A DNA stretch of 64,000 nucleotides from Mycobacterium interjectum. GTDB taxonomy: Bacteria > Actinomycetota > Actinomycetes > Mycobacteriales > Mycobacteriaceae. Below the pieces are notes generated by a model that was not told the DNA's origin, did not search any database, and worked only from the letters and a program-made list of their open reading frames with translations. The stretch lies in assembly GCA_002102225.1 (NCBI GenBank), contig LQPB01000037.1, positions 1 to 64,000 of the forward strand, in the 5' to 3' direction. A program made the position numbers and the translations under genes. Below, in pieces: positions 51,354 to 61,551 of this stretch; the stretch's first letter is position 1, and each line of letters opens with the position of its first letter.

Positions 51354-52034
51354 CTACAAGTGGTTCGCCGCGTAGGTCGCCGCTTGGCCCGTCATGCCGT
51401 TCATCGGATAGGACACGTGCGCGAAGGCGTCATTGCCGTCACCGCAGATCCCGTCGCCGGGCGCGCACAACTCGAGGGTCTTGGGCTGATACAGCGGGCC
51501 GATGGCGATCACCGGTGCGCCGTACTTCTGCAGCCACGGGCCCGACGGCGTCCCGAACAGCGTGACCGCCGCGACGTGGTTGGCGATCTCCGGTGGCATC
51601 GGCGGGGGCACCGCGGAAGCCGGGACGCCCGCCGGCACGGCGGCCGAGGTGGTGAAACCCGCCACCGCGGCGCCCTGGGAATACCCGCCGAGCACCTCTT
51701 TGGTGTTCGGGCAATTTTTCGCCATCGACTCGATGTGGGTGCCGGCGTCACGGATGCCGTCGATGACGGTCGCAGGGAAATCGGGGTTGGAAAAGTCAGT
51801 GCTCGCGGGGTAATTGACCGGATACACCCCTAGGGAGCGGCCGCCGAGCTGCCCGCGCAACGCGTCGATGAACGATCCGCCGACGCCGCCGACACCGGGC
51901 GGTTCGCCGGAGCCGCGGGCGAACACGACCTCGACGTCCGGGCACGGGTCGCCGGACGCCGGGGTGGGGGCGCCCGTCAGCGCGAAGGCGGCCAGCACCG
52001 CCGCAACGGCCGCGGATGTGGTGAATCGGCGCAT
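51354..52034 (-). CDS. Secreted cutinase family hydrolase
   Basis: A 226-aa exported serine hydrolase resembling CFP21-type cutinase-like proteins. The signal peptide ends after PASG, and mature DPCPDVEVVFARGSGE follows. The nucleophile is in GYSQGAAV; the Asp lies in GDGICGDGND and the His in AHVSYPMNG. Paired Cys fit the known disulfides. It is likely a lipase/esterase acting outside the cell. M8 (52034) is preferred; Met 52055 is also in frame. Confidence 0.88.
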   Translation of the reverse strand: MRRFTTSAAVAAVLAAFALTGAPTPASGDPCPDVEVVFARGSGEPPGVGGVGGSFIDALRGQLGGRSLGVYPVNYPASTDFSNPDFPATVIDGIRDAGTHIESMAKNCPNTKEVLGGYSQGAAVAGFTTSAAVPAGVPASAVPPPMPPEIANHVAAVTLFGTPSGPWLQKYGAPVIAIGPLYQPKTLELCAPGDGICGDGNDAFAHVSYPMNGMTGQAATYAANHL

Positions 52035-52161
52035 GCTCGTCAACCTTCGCATCATCGATGTCCTTTACGGGATATTCGGCGCCGCTCGCGCCGCGGATCG
52101 CGACAGCGAACGACCAGCGGGCCGGCAGCCCTACGGGCAGGCCCGCTGGTCGATCGATCGG

Positions 52162-52335
52162 TTACTTCTTGAAGGCGTCCTTCACCTTCTCGCCGGCATC
52201 CTTCAGGCTGGACTTCGCCTGATCGGCGCGGCCTTCGTTCTTGGTGTCGTTGTCCCCGGTGACCTTGCCGATGGCTTCTTTGGCCCGGCCGCCCAGATCC
52301 TCGATCTTGTTCTTCGCCTTGTCTGTGCCGCTCAT
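52162..52335 (-). CDS. CsbD family stress-response protein
   Basis: A 57-aa highly charged helical protein: DKAKNKIEDLGGRAKEAIGK, then GDND and a Lys/Asp-rich tail. This is the classic CsbD pattern, a general-stress protein of unknown mechanism. It is monocistronic, between the cutinase and a small membrane protein. Confidence 0.85.
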   Translation of the reverse strand: MSGTDKAKNKIEDLGGRAKEAIGKVTGDNDTKNEGRADQAKSSLKDAGEKVKDAFKK

Positions 52336-52431
52336 CTGTACCCGCTCCCTCGTCATCGATGCGTTGTTCGTGCTCTTGTGGCTACCCAGCGGCGGGCGAT
52401 ATTGAAACCGCAGCTCGTCCGAGCTGTCATC

Positions 52432-52593
52432 ATGGACTGCGTGGGCACCGCAATAGTGGTGGCGATCGTTGCGACGCTGATGTTGCTGGGCATCGGCATG
52501 GTGGTCAACCAGCTCCTTCGGCTCAAGAAGTGGCTGAACGCCCAGCCCCCCGAGCCAACACCCGGCGAAGAGGCCCACCACCCCCCGGAGTGA
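52432..52593 (+). CDS. Small single-pass membrane protein
   Basis: A 53-aa protein with one transmembrane helix (GTAIVVAIVATLMLLGIGMV) and a Pro/Glu-rich cytosolic tail. Unknown function. It shares a ~95-base divergent region with csbD, so stress co-regulation is possible. Confidence 0.55.
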   Translation: MDCVGTAIVVAIVATLMLLGIGMVVNQLLRLKKWLNAQPPEPTPGEEAHHPPE

Positions 52594-52636
52594 TTTGCGT
52601 CCGGGGCTTTTCCCGGCTGATAGCTTGATTTGCGTG

Positions 52637-53944
52637 ATGGCCTCGCGTCGCGGATCGGCCCTGCTGGTGACCGCCGACGGCTTGCCACGCGGCGTGTCCG
52701 GGGCCGCCGATCCGCACTTCGCCAACGTCATCGGGATCTTTGCGCGGCTGTTCCCCGGCCGCCGGTTCGGCGGGGGAGCGCTGACCGTCTACATCGACGG
52801 CGCGCCCGTCGTCGACGTCTGGACGGGCTGGTCGGACCGCGCCGGCACCGAGCCCTGGACCGCCGACACCGGCGCGATGGTGTTCTCGGCGACCAAGGGC
52901 GTCGCGTCGACGGTGATTCACCGCCTGGCCGACCGGGGCCTGCTGTCCTACGACGATCCCGTCGCCGAATACTGGCCCGAATTCGCGGCGAACGGGAAGG
53001 CCGACATCACGGTCCGCGACGTCCTGCGGCACCGGTCCGGGTTGTCGCACCTGCGCGGCGTCACCAAGGCGGAGCTGATGGACCACCTGCTCATGGAGGA
53101 GCGCCTGGCCGCCGCGCCCGTCGACCATCTGCGCGGCGTGCAGGCGTATCACGCGCTGACCTATGGATGGCTGCTTTCCGGTCTGGCCAGGGCGGTGACG
53201 GGCAAGGGCATGCGAGAGCTGATCCGGCAGGAGGTCGCGCGCCCACTCAACACCGACGGCCTGCACCTGGGCCGCCCGCCCCAGGGCGCGCCGACCCGGG
53301 CGGCTCAGATCCTGATACCGCAGGGAAAGCTGCGCGCCCCGGTGTTCAATTTCATTGCACCGAAGCTCGCCGGCCTGCCGTTCTCGGGTGCGCTGGGCGC
53401 GATGTATTTCCCCGGCGTCATATCCCTCATCAAGGGAGAGACCGGGTTTTTGGACGGCGAGGTGCCCGCGGCCAACGGCGTGGTGACCGGACGCGGGTTG
53501 GCCAAGATGTACGCGGTGCTGGCCAACGACGGCCGCATCGACGGCAAGAAGTATTTGTCGAAGGAGTTGACCCGCGGCCTCACGGGCCAGCCGCAGCGCA
53601 AGTGGCCCGACGCAAACATGGTGGTGCCCATGCCGTTTCATTTGGGCTACCACGAGTCGCCGGTCCCCGGCCTGCTCAAGGGTTTCGGTCACGTTGGGCT
53701 GGGCGGAACGCTCGGCTGGGCCGACCCGGAATCCGGCAGCGCCTTCGGGTTCGTGCACAACCGGCTGCTGACGCCGTTGCTGTTCGACATGGGGTCGTTC
53801 GCGGGTTTGGCCGGCCCCCTGCGCAACGCCATCGAGGCCGCCCGCCACCAGGGCCCGCTTCAGGTGCCGCAGCTGGGCGCGCCCTACGTCAAACCGGCCC
53901 GGCGAAAGGCGGTCCCGGCGACGGCGGCGTCGGGAGACAGCTAG
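52637..53944 (+). CDS. Serine beta-lactamase-like esterase (class C fold)
   Basis: A 435-aa hydrolase of the beta-lactamase/EstB/LipE-type family. The catalytic SxxK is SATKG (about residues 95-99); the Tyr motif is around YGWLLSG. A DGAPVVDVWTGWSD opening is typical of mycobacterial members. No signal peptide is clear. ATG 52637 is preceded by GTG 52634 in frame. Probably an esterase/lipase rather than a true beta-lactamase. Confidence 0.85.
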   Translation: MASRRGSALLVTADGLPRGVSGAADPHFANVIGIFARLFPGRRFGGGALTVYIDGAPVVDVWTGWSDRAGTEPWTADTGAMVFSATKGVASTVIHRLADRGLLSYDDPVAEYWPEFAANGKADITVRDVLRHRSGLSHLRGVTKAELMDHLLMEERLAAAPVDHLRGVQAYHALTYGWLLSGLARAVTGKGMRELIRQEVARPLNTDGLHLGRPPQGAPTRAAQILIPQGKLRAPVFNFIAPKLAGLPFSGALGAMYFPGVISLIKGETGFLDGEVPAANGVVTGRGLAKMYAVLANDGRIDGKKYLSKELTRGLTGQPQRKWPDANMVVPMPFHLGYHESPVPGLLKGFGHVGLGGTLGWADPESGSAFGFVHNRLLTPLLFDMGSFAGLAGPLRNAIEAARHQGPLQVPQLGAPYVKPARRKAVPATAASGDS

Positions 53945-53948
53945 CCGG

Positions 53949-56072
53949 TCAGAAGCCGAAGAAGCCCGACTGGTTGGCGGTCATGTTGTACGCCCCCGAT
54001 GTCAGAAACGCGGCGCCCGAGTTGGCCAGCCCCGAGATGAAGCCGACGCCCGAGTTGAAGAAGCCCGTTTCGAAGCCGCCGGCGCTGCCTGAGTTCCCGA
54101 TGCCGGTGTCGAAGCCGCTTCCGCTCGAGTTGAAGAAGCCGACGTCGAAGCCGCTGGAGTTCATGAAACCGACAGAGCCGTTTGGTCCCGAGTTGAAGAA
54201 GCCCGCGTTCCCGGCGCCGATGCCCGAGTTCATGAAGCCCGTGTTGAAGCCGGCCGAGGCTGTGTTGTAGAAGCCCGAGTTGAAGGGGCTGCCGCCGGTG
54301 TTGAAGAAGCCCGAGTTGTCCGTGCCGGTGTTGCCGAAGCCCGAGTTGCTCACGATCCCGCCCATGTTGGCGGTGCTACCGACGCCGGTGTCAAGGGTCC
54401 CGGAATTGAAGAGGCCGGTGTTGACCGCGCCCGAGTTCCCGTATCCGGTGTTGAAGTCGCCCCCGTTGCCGTCGCCCGTGTTATCGACCCCGGCATTGAA
54501 GTTGCCGGTGTTACCCACGCCCGAGTTGAACATCCCCATGTTCTCCGTGCCCGAGTTCCCCATGCCGGCGTTGAAGTCGCCCGCGTTTCCCATGCCGAAG
54601 TCGTGCAGGCCGGAGTTCCCGAAGCCCAAGCTGTTGCCGCCTGCGTTCCCGAAGCCCATATCGATGATTCCTGAGTTTGCGATGCCGGTGTCGACGCTGC
54701 CCGAGTTGAAGAAGCCGGTGTCAGTGACCCCCGAGTTTCCGATGCCGAAGTTTCCATTGCCGGAGTTGAAGAATCCGACGTTGTTGTTGCCCGAGTTGAA
54801 CAGGCCGATGTTGCCGCTGCCGGAATTGAGCCCGCCGACATTGAACTGTTGAGTTGCGGTATTGAAGTAGGTGTTCCCGACACCGATCTCATTGTTGCCG
54901 GTAAGTCCGAAGCCGATGTTGCCGCTGCCGGTGTTCCCGGCGCCGATGTTGCCGTTGCCGGCCGTGCCGCCGGGGCCTGAGTTGCCGAACCCGACGTTGT
55001 TGCTGCCGAGGTTGCCGAATCCGAAGTTGGCGTTGCCGTTGTTTCCGCTGCCGTAGTTCTGGTTGCCGATGTTGCCGTTGCCGAAGTTCAGGCTGCCGAT
55101 GTTGCCGCTGCCGAGGTTTTGATTGCCGGTGTTGCCCGAGCCCAGGTTTTGGCTGCCGATGTTGCCGCCACCCAGGTTGAGGTTGCCGGTGTTGCCGCTG
55201 CCGAGGTTTTGGTTACCAAAGTTCCCACCGCCCAGGTTGGCGTTGCCGACGTTGCCGCTGCCCAGGTTGGTGTTTCCGAGGTTACCGTTGCCGAGGTTGG
55301 TGTTGCCGGTGTTGCCGCCGCCCAGGTTCAGGTTGCCGTTGTTGCCAGGGCCGAGGTTGACAGACGGTGCCGCCGCGGCCGCGCTCAAATCGATTGGGCG
55401 GAGGCGGACGCTGCCGTCGACCTTGCTGGCCGCGGTGTTGCGGAGGATCTGCGCTTTGGATACCGACCCGTCGACCGCCGCCCTGGCGGCGGTGACGATG
55501 GGGTTGTCGGAAATGGCGACCGTCGCCGCCTGGGTTGCCGCGGCGGGCAGACCCTGTAGCAGCGCTGGCAGCGATCCCAACTGAGCGGCGGCGGCCGAGG
55601 CGCCGCCGTGATAACCCACCATCGCAGCCACGTCCTGGGCCCACATCAGCTCGTACTGGCCCTCGACCGCTGCGATCGCGGGGGCGTTGAAGCCCAACAG
55701 GTTTGAGCGCACCAGTTGTACCAGCTGATTGCGGTTGGCCGACACCAGCACCGGGTGCACGGTGGCCGCCAGCGCCGACTCGAACGCACCGGCCACCGCC
55801 TTGGCCTGCGCCGCCGCCGTCTGCGCCTGGGTCGCCGCCAAGCTCAACCATCCCGAGTAGGGAGCCGCCGCGGCCACCATCGCCGCCGACGCGGGACCCT
55901 GCCAGGCTTGGCCCGCCAGGTCGGAGGTCACCGACGAGAACGAGTCGGCCGCCGCTCCCAGCTCGCCGGCCAGCCCGTCCCAGGCGGACGCCGCCGCCAG
56001 CATCGGACCCGAACCCGCTCCGGCGAATATCAGCGAGGAATTGATTTCCGGTGGGAATATCGAAAAGTTCAT
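53949..56072 (-). CDS. PPE family protein, MPTR subgroup
   Basis: A 707-aa PPE protein. The N-terminal ~180 residues form the helical PPE domain, with FPPEINS at residues 6-12 and WQGPASAAM (the WxG turn). The remainder is a long array of NxGxGNxG pentapeptides (MPTR). Such proteins are exported by type VII secretion, usually with a PE partner and EspG; no PE gene is adjacent here. ATG 56072 follows GAAGGGA. The C-terminus ends QSGFFGF without an extra domain. Confidence 0.92.
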   Translation of the reverse strand: MNFSIFPPEINSSLIFAGAGSGPMLAAASAWDGLAGELGAAADSFSSVTSDLAGQAWQGPASAAMVAAAAPYSGWLSLAATQAQTAAAQAKAVAGAFESALAATVHPVLVSANRNQLVQLVRSNLLGFNAPAIAAVEGQYELMWAQDVAAMVGYHGGASAAAAQLGSLPALLQGLPAAATQAATVAISDNPIVTAARAAVDGSVSKAQILRNTAASKVDGSVRLRPIDLSAAAAAPSVNLGPGNNGNLNLGGGNTGNTNLGNGNLGNTNLGSGNVGNANLGGGNFGNQNLGSGNTGNLNLGGGNIGSQNLGSGNTGNQNLGSGNIGSLNFGNGNIGNQNYGSGNNGNANFGFGNLGSNNVGFGNSGPGGTAGNGNIGAGNTGSGNIGFGLTGNNEIGVGNTYFNTATQQFNVGGLNSGSGNIGLFNSGNNNVGFFNSGNGNFGIGNSGVTDTGFFNSGSVDTGIANSGIIDMGFGNAGGNSLGFGNSGLHDFGMGNAGDFNAGMGNSGTENMGMFNSGVGNTGNFNAGVDNTGDGNGGDFNTGYGNSGAVNTGLFNSGTLDTGVGSTANMGGIVSNSGFGNTGTDNSGFFNTGGSPFNSGFYNTASAGFNTGFMNSGIGAGNAGFFNSGPNGSVGFMNSSGFDVGFFNSSGSGFDTGIGNSGSAGGFETGFFNSGVGFISGLANSGAAFLTSGAYNMTANQSGFFGF
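53980..55360 (-). repeat. MPTR repeat array
   Basis: About 1.4 kb of degenerate 15-base units encoding NxGxG and FNSG motifs. The promoter-proximal half reads mostly NLGxGNxGxxN; the distal half reads FNSGxxNTG. Prone to recombination and difficult to assemble from short reads. Confidence 0.85.
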
Positions 56073-56241
56073 CGCCGCAGTCCCTTCTGGGCGCAAGAGG
56101 CCGCGTCGGTGCGCGCTATGCCCACCTCACAGCGCCCGCCCCCGCAGCAGGACGAAAGAGACTATACGAGCAGACCGTTTGAATGTGGCCGTTTTCACTG
56201 ATTCGGTCCAAACTCACATGTGGCGTTGGTCTTTCGCACCG

Positions 56242-57297
56242 CTAGACCTTTGCGAAGCCCCTGGGCAGCGTGAGCGGCAGGTCGGTGTAGGTCACGATGC
56301 CCGGCGGGGCGGCGACGACGGCCGGGATCGCGTTGATGACGGGCAGCGCCGTCATGATGTGCCCGAGCGCCATGAAGTCGGCGATGGTCTCGGCCTGGAA
56401 GTAGGGGGGTGGCAGGAACCCGACCTTGGTGGTCACCGTCGGCTGCCCGTCGATCTGGATGACCCAGCCGTCCTGGTCGATCTTCCAATCGGGCTCCAGC
56501 GTCTGTCCCTTGCGCCACCGGACATTGAGGTCGATCAGGGTCTTACCGCCGACGATGCCCTGCCAGCTGATGTAGACGCCCGCGACGCAGCCCGCGTCAA
56601 TGGTCCACGAGGCCATCTCGAGATCGGCTGTGGTCTGGGCGAATTCGGCCACGCAACGCACCTCGTCGAGCTCGACACCCAGCGCGTCGGCTACCAGCCG
56701 CACGGCCTCGCCGAATATCGCCGTCCCCTTGCGGGCCATCTCCGGCAGCTCCGGGTGGTCGATCGGCTGACCGAAGCCCACCGGCTTCTCGGTGTCCGGC
56801 GAGTCGTAGAACGTGGTGTCGGCCGCCTCGATCACGCTGACTTTGTCGATCCTGTTGCACACCATCGCCGAGACGATGGCCAACAGCTCGGCGAAGCCCG
56901 GGCTGACGCCGGAGCCGAACATCGTCGACCCGCCCTTCTGGCAGGCTTCGACGATTCGGTCGCGGCCCTCGCCCAGGTTGGCCCCGGTGATGAAGGACGC
57001 CGTCGTCACTACGTTCACGCCCGCGGACAGGATGCGGACCAACTCGTCGACGTCGATCCACATCGGGTTGTAGACGACGCAGTCCGGTTTGAGGGCGAGC
57101 AGCGCGTCGACGTCGTTGGTGGCGGCCACCCCCAGCGGCGCAATGCCGACCAACTCGCCCGCGTCGCGGCCTACCTTCGCCTCTGACCAGGCATAACAGC
57201 CCACGAGCTCGAGCGTGGGGTTGTCGGCGATCGATTGCAGCGAGCTCTTGCCGACGTTCCCGGTGTTCCACTGGACGACCCGATAGGTGTTTGGCAC
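56242..57297 (-). CDS. DapB-like NAD(P)-dependent oxidoreductase
   Basis: A 351-aa paralogue of the proteins at 15736 and 18708. The N-terminus YRVVQWNTGNVGKSSL is the nucleotide-binding loop, followed by LVGCYAWSEAKVGRDAGEL and CVVYNPMW. GTG 57297 is the likely start; the longer frame upstream is antisense and non-coding. It is not linked to a TetR here, unlike the operon at 15.7-19.8 kb. Substrate unknown. Confidence 0.8.
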   Translation of the reverse strand: MPNTYRVVQWNTGNVGKSSLQSIADNPTLELVGCYAWSEAKVGRDAGELVGIAPLGVAATNDVDALLALKPDCVVYNPMWIDVDELVRILSAGVNVVTTASFITGANLGEGRDRIVEACQKGGSTMFGSGVSPGFAELLAIVSAMVCNRIDKVSVIEAADTTFYDSPDTEKPVGFGQPIDHPELPEMARKGTAIFGEAVRLVADALGVELDEVRCVAEFAQTTADLEMASWTIDAGCVAGVYISWQGIVGGKTLIDLNVRWRKGQTLEPDWKIDQDGWVIQIDGQPTVTTKVGFLPPPYFQAETIADFMALGHIMTALPVINAIPAVVAAPPGIVTYTDLPLTLPRGFAKV

Positions 57298-57338
57298 TCG
57301 CTCAGCATAGGGAATGACGCCGGGCCGGGCGACAAGGA

Positions 57339-58496
57339 TCAGTAATCCGATTCCGCGGCCAGGATCTCGGCCAGGAAGGCGTCGTGCGGCGGCCGGTCCA
57401 GCCGCGCCCGCGCCCAGCGGCGGACCCTGTCCCGGGTGTCGCGGGTCTCGATCCCGCCCGACGCCTCCACGCCGACGATCACCGACGTCGCCGACCAATC
57501 GTGGGCCCAGGCAGCCGATTCCGTCACCGGCCGCCGCTCGCGGTCGACCAGGGCGAGGGTGGCGTCGCCGTCGGCGTCCAGGGCGCCGCTGCCGCTGATG
57601 GGCCCGGACCGCAGGTGCACCGCGATACCGGTCGCCGGGCCGGGCCCGATCACGCCCGCCCGCACGACGGCGACCACCTCCGCGCCGGCCACCTCGACGC
57701 TCCAGTCGACGGTGTTCTCGCCCGCGTCGAAGATCCCGGGCGGCACCGCACTCCAGCTGACGGACGCGACACCGCGTGCGATCGGGGCCGCGTCCCGGGG
57801 GCCCGCCCCGGTGCCGGCGGCCAGCGCGTAGTCGTCGCGACGCCCGCCCGGCCGCATCGGCTCGCCGGCCGGTGCCAGGTCCGAATCGTCGAGCAGCGCA
57901 TGCAGTTGCGCCCATCCCGCACCGTCGACACCCACCTCGTCGGCCAGCCCGGCGCCCGCTCGCACCAAGTCGACGACTCGCGGATCGCCGCCCCGCGCGT
58001 GGGCGATGAGGGCCAGGGCGTGCGGCGCCAGCAGCTCCTCCACGTCCGAATCCAGGGTGTCGTCGGTGAAGAAACCCTCCGCGCCGGAGGTCAACAGCGC
58101 GACCTCCACGTCGAGCAGAGCTCGGTCGAGTTCGGCGATGCCGTCCAAGCGGCTGACGGGCCACCAGCGCCGCAGCCAATGGCCCACGGCCAGCCGCCGC
58201 AGCGGGGCGAGGGAGCCGGGCACGATCTCGACGTCGGCGAGCTCGATGCCGTGCGGTCGATCGGCCGCACCGTCGACCGCCGACAGCAGCGCGACGTGCC
58301 CGGACTCGCCGAGGACGCGCCAAAGCCAGTCGGCGCGTGACAAATCGGTGAACGCGATTCGGGTGCCCGCATCGCCGGGGGGATCGTCGATCGTCCAGGA
58401 CAGCACCGCGCCGCTGACCTCCAGCACCGCGGCCAGCGGCGTCTCGACGGGGGCCGTGCCCGTCGTCCACAAACCGGAATCGGCGACCAATCTCAT
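57339..58496 (-). CDS. Conserved hypothetical protein in the CHAT cassette
   Basis: A 385-aa protein with no recognised family. Acidic N-terminal half with a Trp-rich strand (SRADWLWRVLGES); the C-terminal part looks beta-rich and ends in a helical tail. Its start overlaps the stop of the gene at 58493 by four bases, so the two are coupled. Role inferred only from association with CHAT/TPR genes. Confidence 0.65.
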   Translation of the reverse strand: MRLVADSGLWTTGTAPVETPLAAVLEVSGAVLSWTIDDPPGDAGTRIAFTDLSRADWLWRVLGESGHVALLSAVDGAADRPHGIELADVEIVPGSLAPLRRLAVGHWLRRWWPVSRLDGIAELDRALLDVEVALLTSGAEGFFTDDTLDSDVEELLAPHALALIAHARGGDPRVVDLVRAGAGLADEVGVDGAGWAQLHALLDDSDLAPAGEPMRPGGRRDDYALAAGTGAGPRDAAPIARGVASVSWSAVPPGIFDAGENTVDWSVEVAGAEVVAVVRAGVIGPGPATGIAVHLRSGPISGSGALDADGDATLALVDRERRPVTESAAWAHDWSATSVIVGVEASGGIETRDTRDRVRRWARARLDRPPHDAFLAEILAAESDY

Positions 58497-59809
58497 CCGG
58501 CCACCTGCAATTCCAGCATCGCCTTGATCCGCTGGCGGTGGTCCAGGCTCACCGACCGGGCGACCCCCTCCAGCAGGGAGCGCACGTCGTCGACGTCATC
58601 GCAGGGCTCCTGCCAGACGTCGCGTCCGTGCAGTCGCGCCCAGAGCCGGCTCAGGTAGGGCCGCGTGTATGCCACCAGGTCGTCGACGACCTGCCGTTGG
58701 CGGGGATGGATCGGGCCGCCCTCGGCGAGGTAGCGCCGGGCGTGCAGCACGTAGGCCTCCTTGCGCAGCCGAGCCTGGATCTGCGCGGCCAGCGCGTAAC
58801 GGCTGGCGACCGACGGGTCCAGCGGCGCCAGCTCGACGGCCACCTCGATGCCGGCCACCAGCGTGGCCTGCTTGTCCTCGGACAACAGCCCCCAGGGCGC
58901 CGCCGCCCGGTCCACTTCCTCCTCGCACAGCAGCGGGATGTCAGGCAGCGCGTCGCGGTCCAGGGCGCGACGCAGCGTCGCGCGCACCCGATCCACCACG
59001 CTGCGGTCCAGCGGACGGTCGCTGTCCGATTCGCCCGCGATTCGTGGTTGTCGTTGGGGCTCAGCCGAACTCAACCCGAGCTCGACGATCGACCACGGCA
59101 GCTCGGCCCCCTCCAACCGGGCCAGCGCCCCCAGGTTGTAGGGGGTCGCGTCGGCGATCACGGCCGACCAGACACGCTGCCGCGCGGCCGCGGCGCGATG
59201 GCCGTTGACGGCTCCGAGCACCGTGCCGAGTTCGGCCAGGAACGGCCCGGTGGCCGTCGGCGTGGCCCGCACGTCGCGCCAGCTGCGGTCGAGCTGTTCA
59301 GCCAGCCTGCTCACGACGTCGGGGCTGGCCACGTACTGGCGCAGCACCTCGATCGCGGTGCGGTCGCGGCCCTGGTGGATATCTGTGAGCACGGCGGCGG
59401 CGGTCTCTCGATCTTGCGGCGCCGGAGGGCCTTTCGTCACCGCGAGCTCGAAGCACACCGGGAAGTACAGTTCCTGGGCGTTACCGGTACGGATCCGCTG
59501 CCTGCGGCGCTCGAGCTTGAGCGTGTCGAACCACGATGCCGCGTAACGCAGTTCGCGTGCGCTCCCCACGATCAGGTCGTGCATCGCGGCCGCGGTCTCC
59601 GGCGGGACGACGGGGGCGGAGTACTGGGGATTGGCGCGCAGCCGCAGCACCAAGGGGTCGAGGATGCGTTTGACGGTCCGGCTCAGGGGCCCGCCGTCGT
59701 CGCTGCTGAGCACCTCGACGCCCGGGCCGATCGCGCGCCACGCAGCCTCGATCACCGACCGGCGCGGCTGTCCCACGGCGACGTCGGTCGCGATCTGCGA
59801 ATCCGCGCT
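58493..59809 (-). CDS. Conserved hypothetical protein in the CHAT cassette
   Basis: A 438-aa largely helical, Arg/Glu-rich protein of unknown function. There is no signal peptide or membrane helix and no catalytic motif I can name. Met 59809 is used; Met 59818 is in frame. It is translationally coupled to the downstream 385-aa gene. About 86 bases of divergent promoter separate it from the plus-strand gene at 59896. Confidence 0.65.
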   Translation of the reverse strand, partial: SADSQIATDVAVGQPRRSVIEAAWRAIGPGVEVLSSDDGGPLSRTVKRILDPLVLRLRANPQYSAPVVPPETAAAMHDLIVGSARELRYAASWFDTLKLERRRQRIRTGNAQELYFPVCFELAVTKGPPAPQDRETAAAVLTDIHQGRDRTAIEVLRQYVASPDVVSRLAEQLDRSWRDVRATPTATGPFLAELGTVLGAVNGHRAAAARQRVWSAVIADATPYNLGALARLEGAELPWSIVELGLSSAEPQRQPRIAGESDSDRPLDRSVVDRVRATLRRALDRDALPDIPLLCEEEVDRAAAPWGLLSEDKQATLVAGIEVAVELAPLDPSVASRYALAAQIQARLRKEAYVLHARRYLAEGGPIHPRQRQVVDDLVAYTRPYLSRLWARLHGRDVWQEPCDDVDDVRSLLEGVARSVSLDHRQRIKAMLELQVAG

Positions 59810-59895
59810 CATCTGCACAGGATAGGGGCATTCGGAAAATAACGGCAGCCGAAAAGTTGGGTTCGGTAGCCGCCCGGCGGTCGGAGGCTGGTGGC

Positions 59896-60201
59896 ATGAA
59901 GAAGCTCATCATGATGCTGGACAGGTTCTCGCTCGCTCGGCGTCGAAGCGCAGCGGGCCCGGCCGTCGCGGTCGGCACCGTGCGCGACGTCGGCGACGAG
60001 CGCCAGGTTTTCATCGAGGTGGTGGCCGTTTCCGGGGAGACATTCATCGGGAAATTGGCTGGCGGCGCGGATGATCCGGACGTGTCGATGCTGCGGCCCG
60101 GGCTGGTCGTGCTAGTGGCGTTCGATCCCGCTGCCCGCGAGGAGCTTTCGCTGCCGGATGACGTGCTGGCCGTCCACGCCGCCTGGCCGGCATCGGTCTG
60201 A
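59896..60201 (+). CDS. Small conserved protein within the CHAT cassette
   Basis: A 101-aa protein running opposite to its neighbours. A beta-rich core (VGTVRDVGDERQVFIEVVAV, then FIGKLAGG) is suggestive of a small barrel. It ends three bases before the convergent CHAT gene stop. It may be an independent gene or an inhibitor of the protease; neither is shown. Confidence 0.55.
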   Translation: MKKLIMMLDRFSLARRRSAAGPAVAVGTVRDVGDERQVFIEVVAVSGETFIGKLAGGADDPDVSMLRPGLVVLVAFDPAAREELSLPDDVLAVHAAWPASV

Positions 60202-60204
60202 GCG

Positions 60205-61551
60205 CTATCGCGCGCCGTCCACCGCGAAAGTGACCAGGGCGCCCCAATACAGCGGGCTGGCGGTGCCGTCGCCGTCCCGCCAGCGCCGCATCTGCGCACG
60301 CTGCCAACGATTCACCGCGCACCCCGCCTCGGCGCCGTCGTGCGCGTCGTCCACGGCGGCCACCACGTCGGCCATCGGGTCGACCGCCTCGTCCGCGGTG
60401 AAACGTCGATATGCCGCCGAGGTGGGCAGCGACCACAACGTCGCGGTCACCAACTCGGCGCCGCCGAGAATCATCGCCGCCACCAGCCCGGTGGCCTCGT
60501 CGAATTGATAGTCGCCGCCCGACCCGCATGCCAGCAGGGCAACCCGCGGCGGGATCGGTAGTTGCAGCGACATCAGGTCCGAGGCGGTCAGCGGGCGATG
60601 GTCGCCGATCGCCTCGGCATCTCCGGGGATCCCGGCCCCGCAGGCCAGGTGCAGCGCGGCCTGGTCGGCCCTGCCGTGCGCCGAACTGGCATGGCCGACG
60701 TACATGAGCCGACCCGGTGCCTGTGCCAGCTGCTTGGCCAGCCAGAGGCGGTCGGCGTCCTGGCGGCGGAACAGCTCGACCGCCCCGCCGACCTCCGGCA
60801 GCACCGGGCGGCGGTTCATCAGCTCGGCGAAGTGTTGCGCCAGCGGCGTTTCCGGCGAGGGCCGGCCGAGCACGGAGCCGAGCGCGGAGTCGGGGCGCTG
60901 CCCGGGTACCCGGGGGTCCAGCAGCAATACCGGTGGGGCGCCGCGTCTGGCGTCCCAGCCGGCCGGTGCTCGCGGCGCGTGAACGATGTTGGGCGGCACC
61001 GCCATCAGGACGTCGACCAGCTCCATCAGCCGGTGGCCGTCGGTGTGGGCGCCGATGTCGGCGAGCTGCCAGGGGATTCGGGCGGCTACTCGCCCGCTGC
61101 GGGTGATGGCCTCCTGGCGGGCGCGCACCAACTCTTCCTTGCTCGGTCCCGCTTTCGGCACCGCCAGCAGCCCCCAGGGAATGCGCGCCAACCGCGCGCT
61201 GGGCGAGACGAACAACACCGCCCGCGGCGACGCTGCGCACTCAAGCAACAGCTCCCAGCCCGCCGACCCGATCAGCAGCACCCCGAGGATGTAGGCCAGC
61301 GTGAGTTCGGCCTCCGGCGTCGCGAACGGACCACTGGTCAGCGCACGCTCGATCGCGTCGGGCCGGCTCTCGGCGCCGTGTGGCTCGGGGAGGGCATCGG
61401 TAAGCTCTTGCAACGCCGCGAGCAGAATCGGTTCCTCCACAACCCAATTGACGGTCTTGGCGGGCTGCCCCACGACCCGCAAACTGCCGTAGGTGGCAAT
61501 CCCGACGTCGGCGAAGCGCAGTACCAGAGTCAGCCGGTCCGAATCGTTCAT
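60205..61551 (-). CDS. CHAT domain (caspase-like) protease
   Basis: A 448-aa protein with a C-terminal CHAT domain. The catalytic His is H287 in MYVGHASS and the Cys is C342 in ALLACGSGG. The flanking ARIPWGLL and ATLWSLPTS segments are hallmark CHAT strands. The N-terminal ~110 residues are a separate region, perhaps regulatory. Its ATG overlaps the TPR-like gene stop. CHAT proteases act as effectors in bacterial immune and cell-death systems such as Craspase and gasdermin loci; here the target is unknown. Confidence 0.82.
   Translation of the reverse strand: MNDSDRLTLVLRFADVGIATYGSLRVVGQPAKTVNWVVEEPILLAALQELTDALPEPHGAESRPDAIERALTSGPFATPEAELTLAYILGVLLIGSAGWELLLECAASPRAVLFVSPSARLARIPWGLLAVPKAGPSKEELVRARQEAITRSGRVAARIPWQLADIGAHTDGHRLMELVDVLMAVPPNIVHAPRAPAGWDARRGAPPVLLLDPRVPGQRPDSALGSVLGRPSPETPLAQHFAELMNRRPVLPEVGGAVELFRRQDADRLWLAKQLAQAPGRLMYVGHASSAHGRADQAALHLACGAGIPGDAEAIGDHRPLTASDLMSLQLPIPPRVALLACGSGGDYQFDEATGLVAAMILGGAELVTATLWSLPTSAAYRRFTADEAVDPMADVVAAVDDAHDGAEAGCAVNRWQRAQMRRWRDGDGTASPLYWGALVTFAVDGAR

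Noticed and set aside
53980..55360. Regular short repeats resembling a CRISPR or iteron array
   Set aside because: The 15-base periodicity encodes NxGxG/FNSG pentapeptides in one continuous PPE frame; no unique spacers are present.
56242..58470. A single 742-aa protein
   Set aside because: Only the C-terminal 351 residues have a family; the upstream part is antisense to the 57339-58496 gene and compositionally non-coding.
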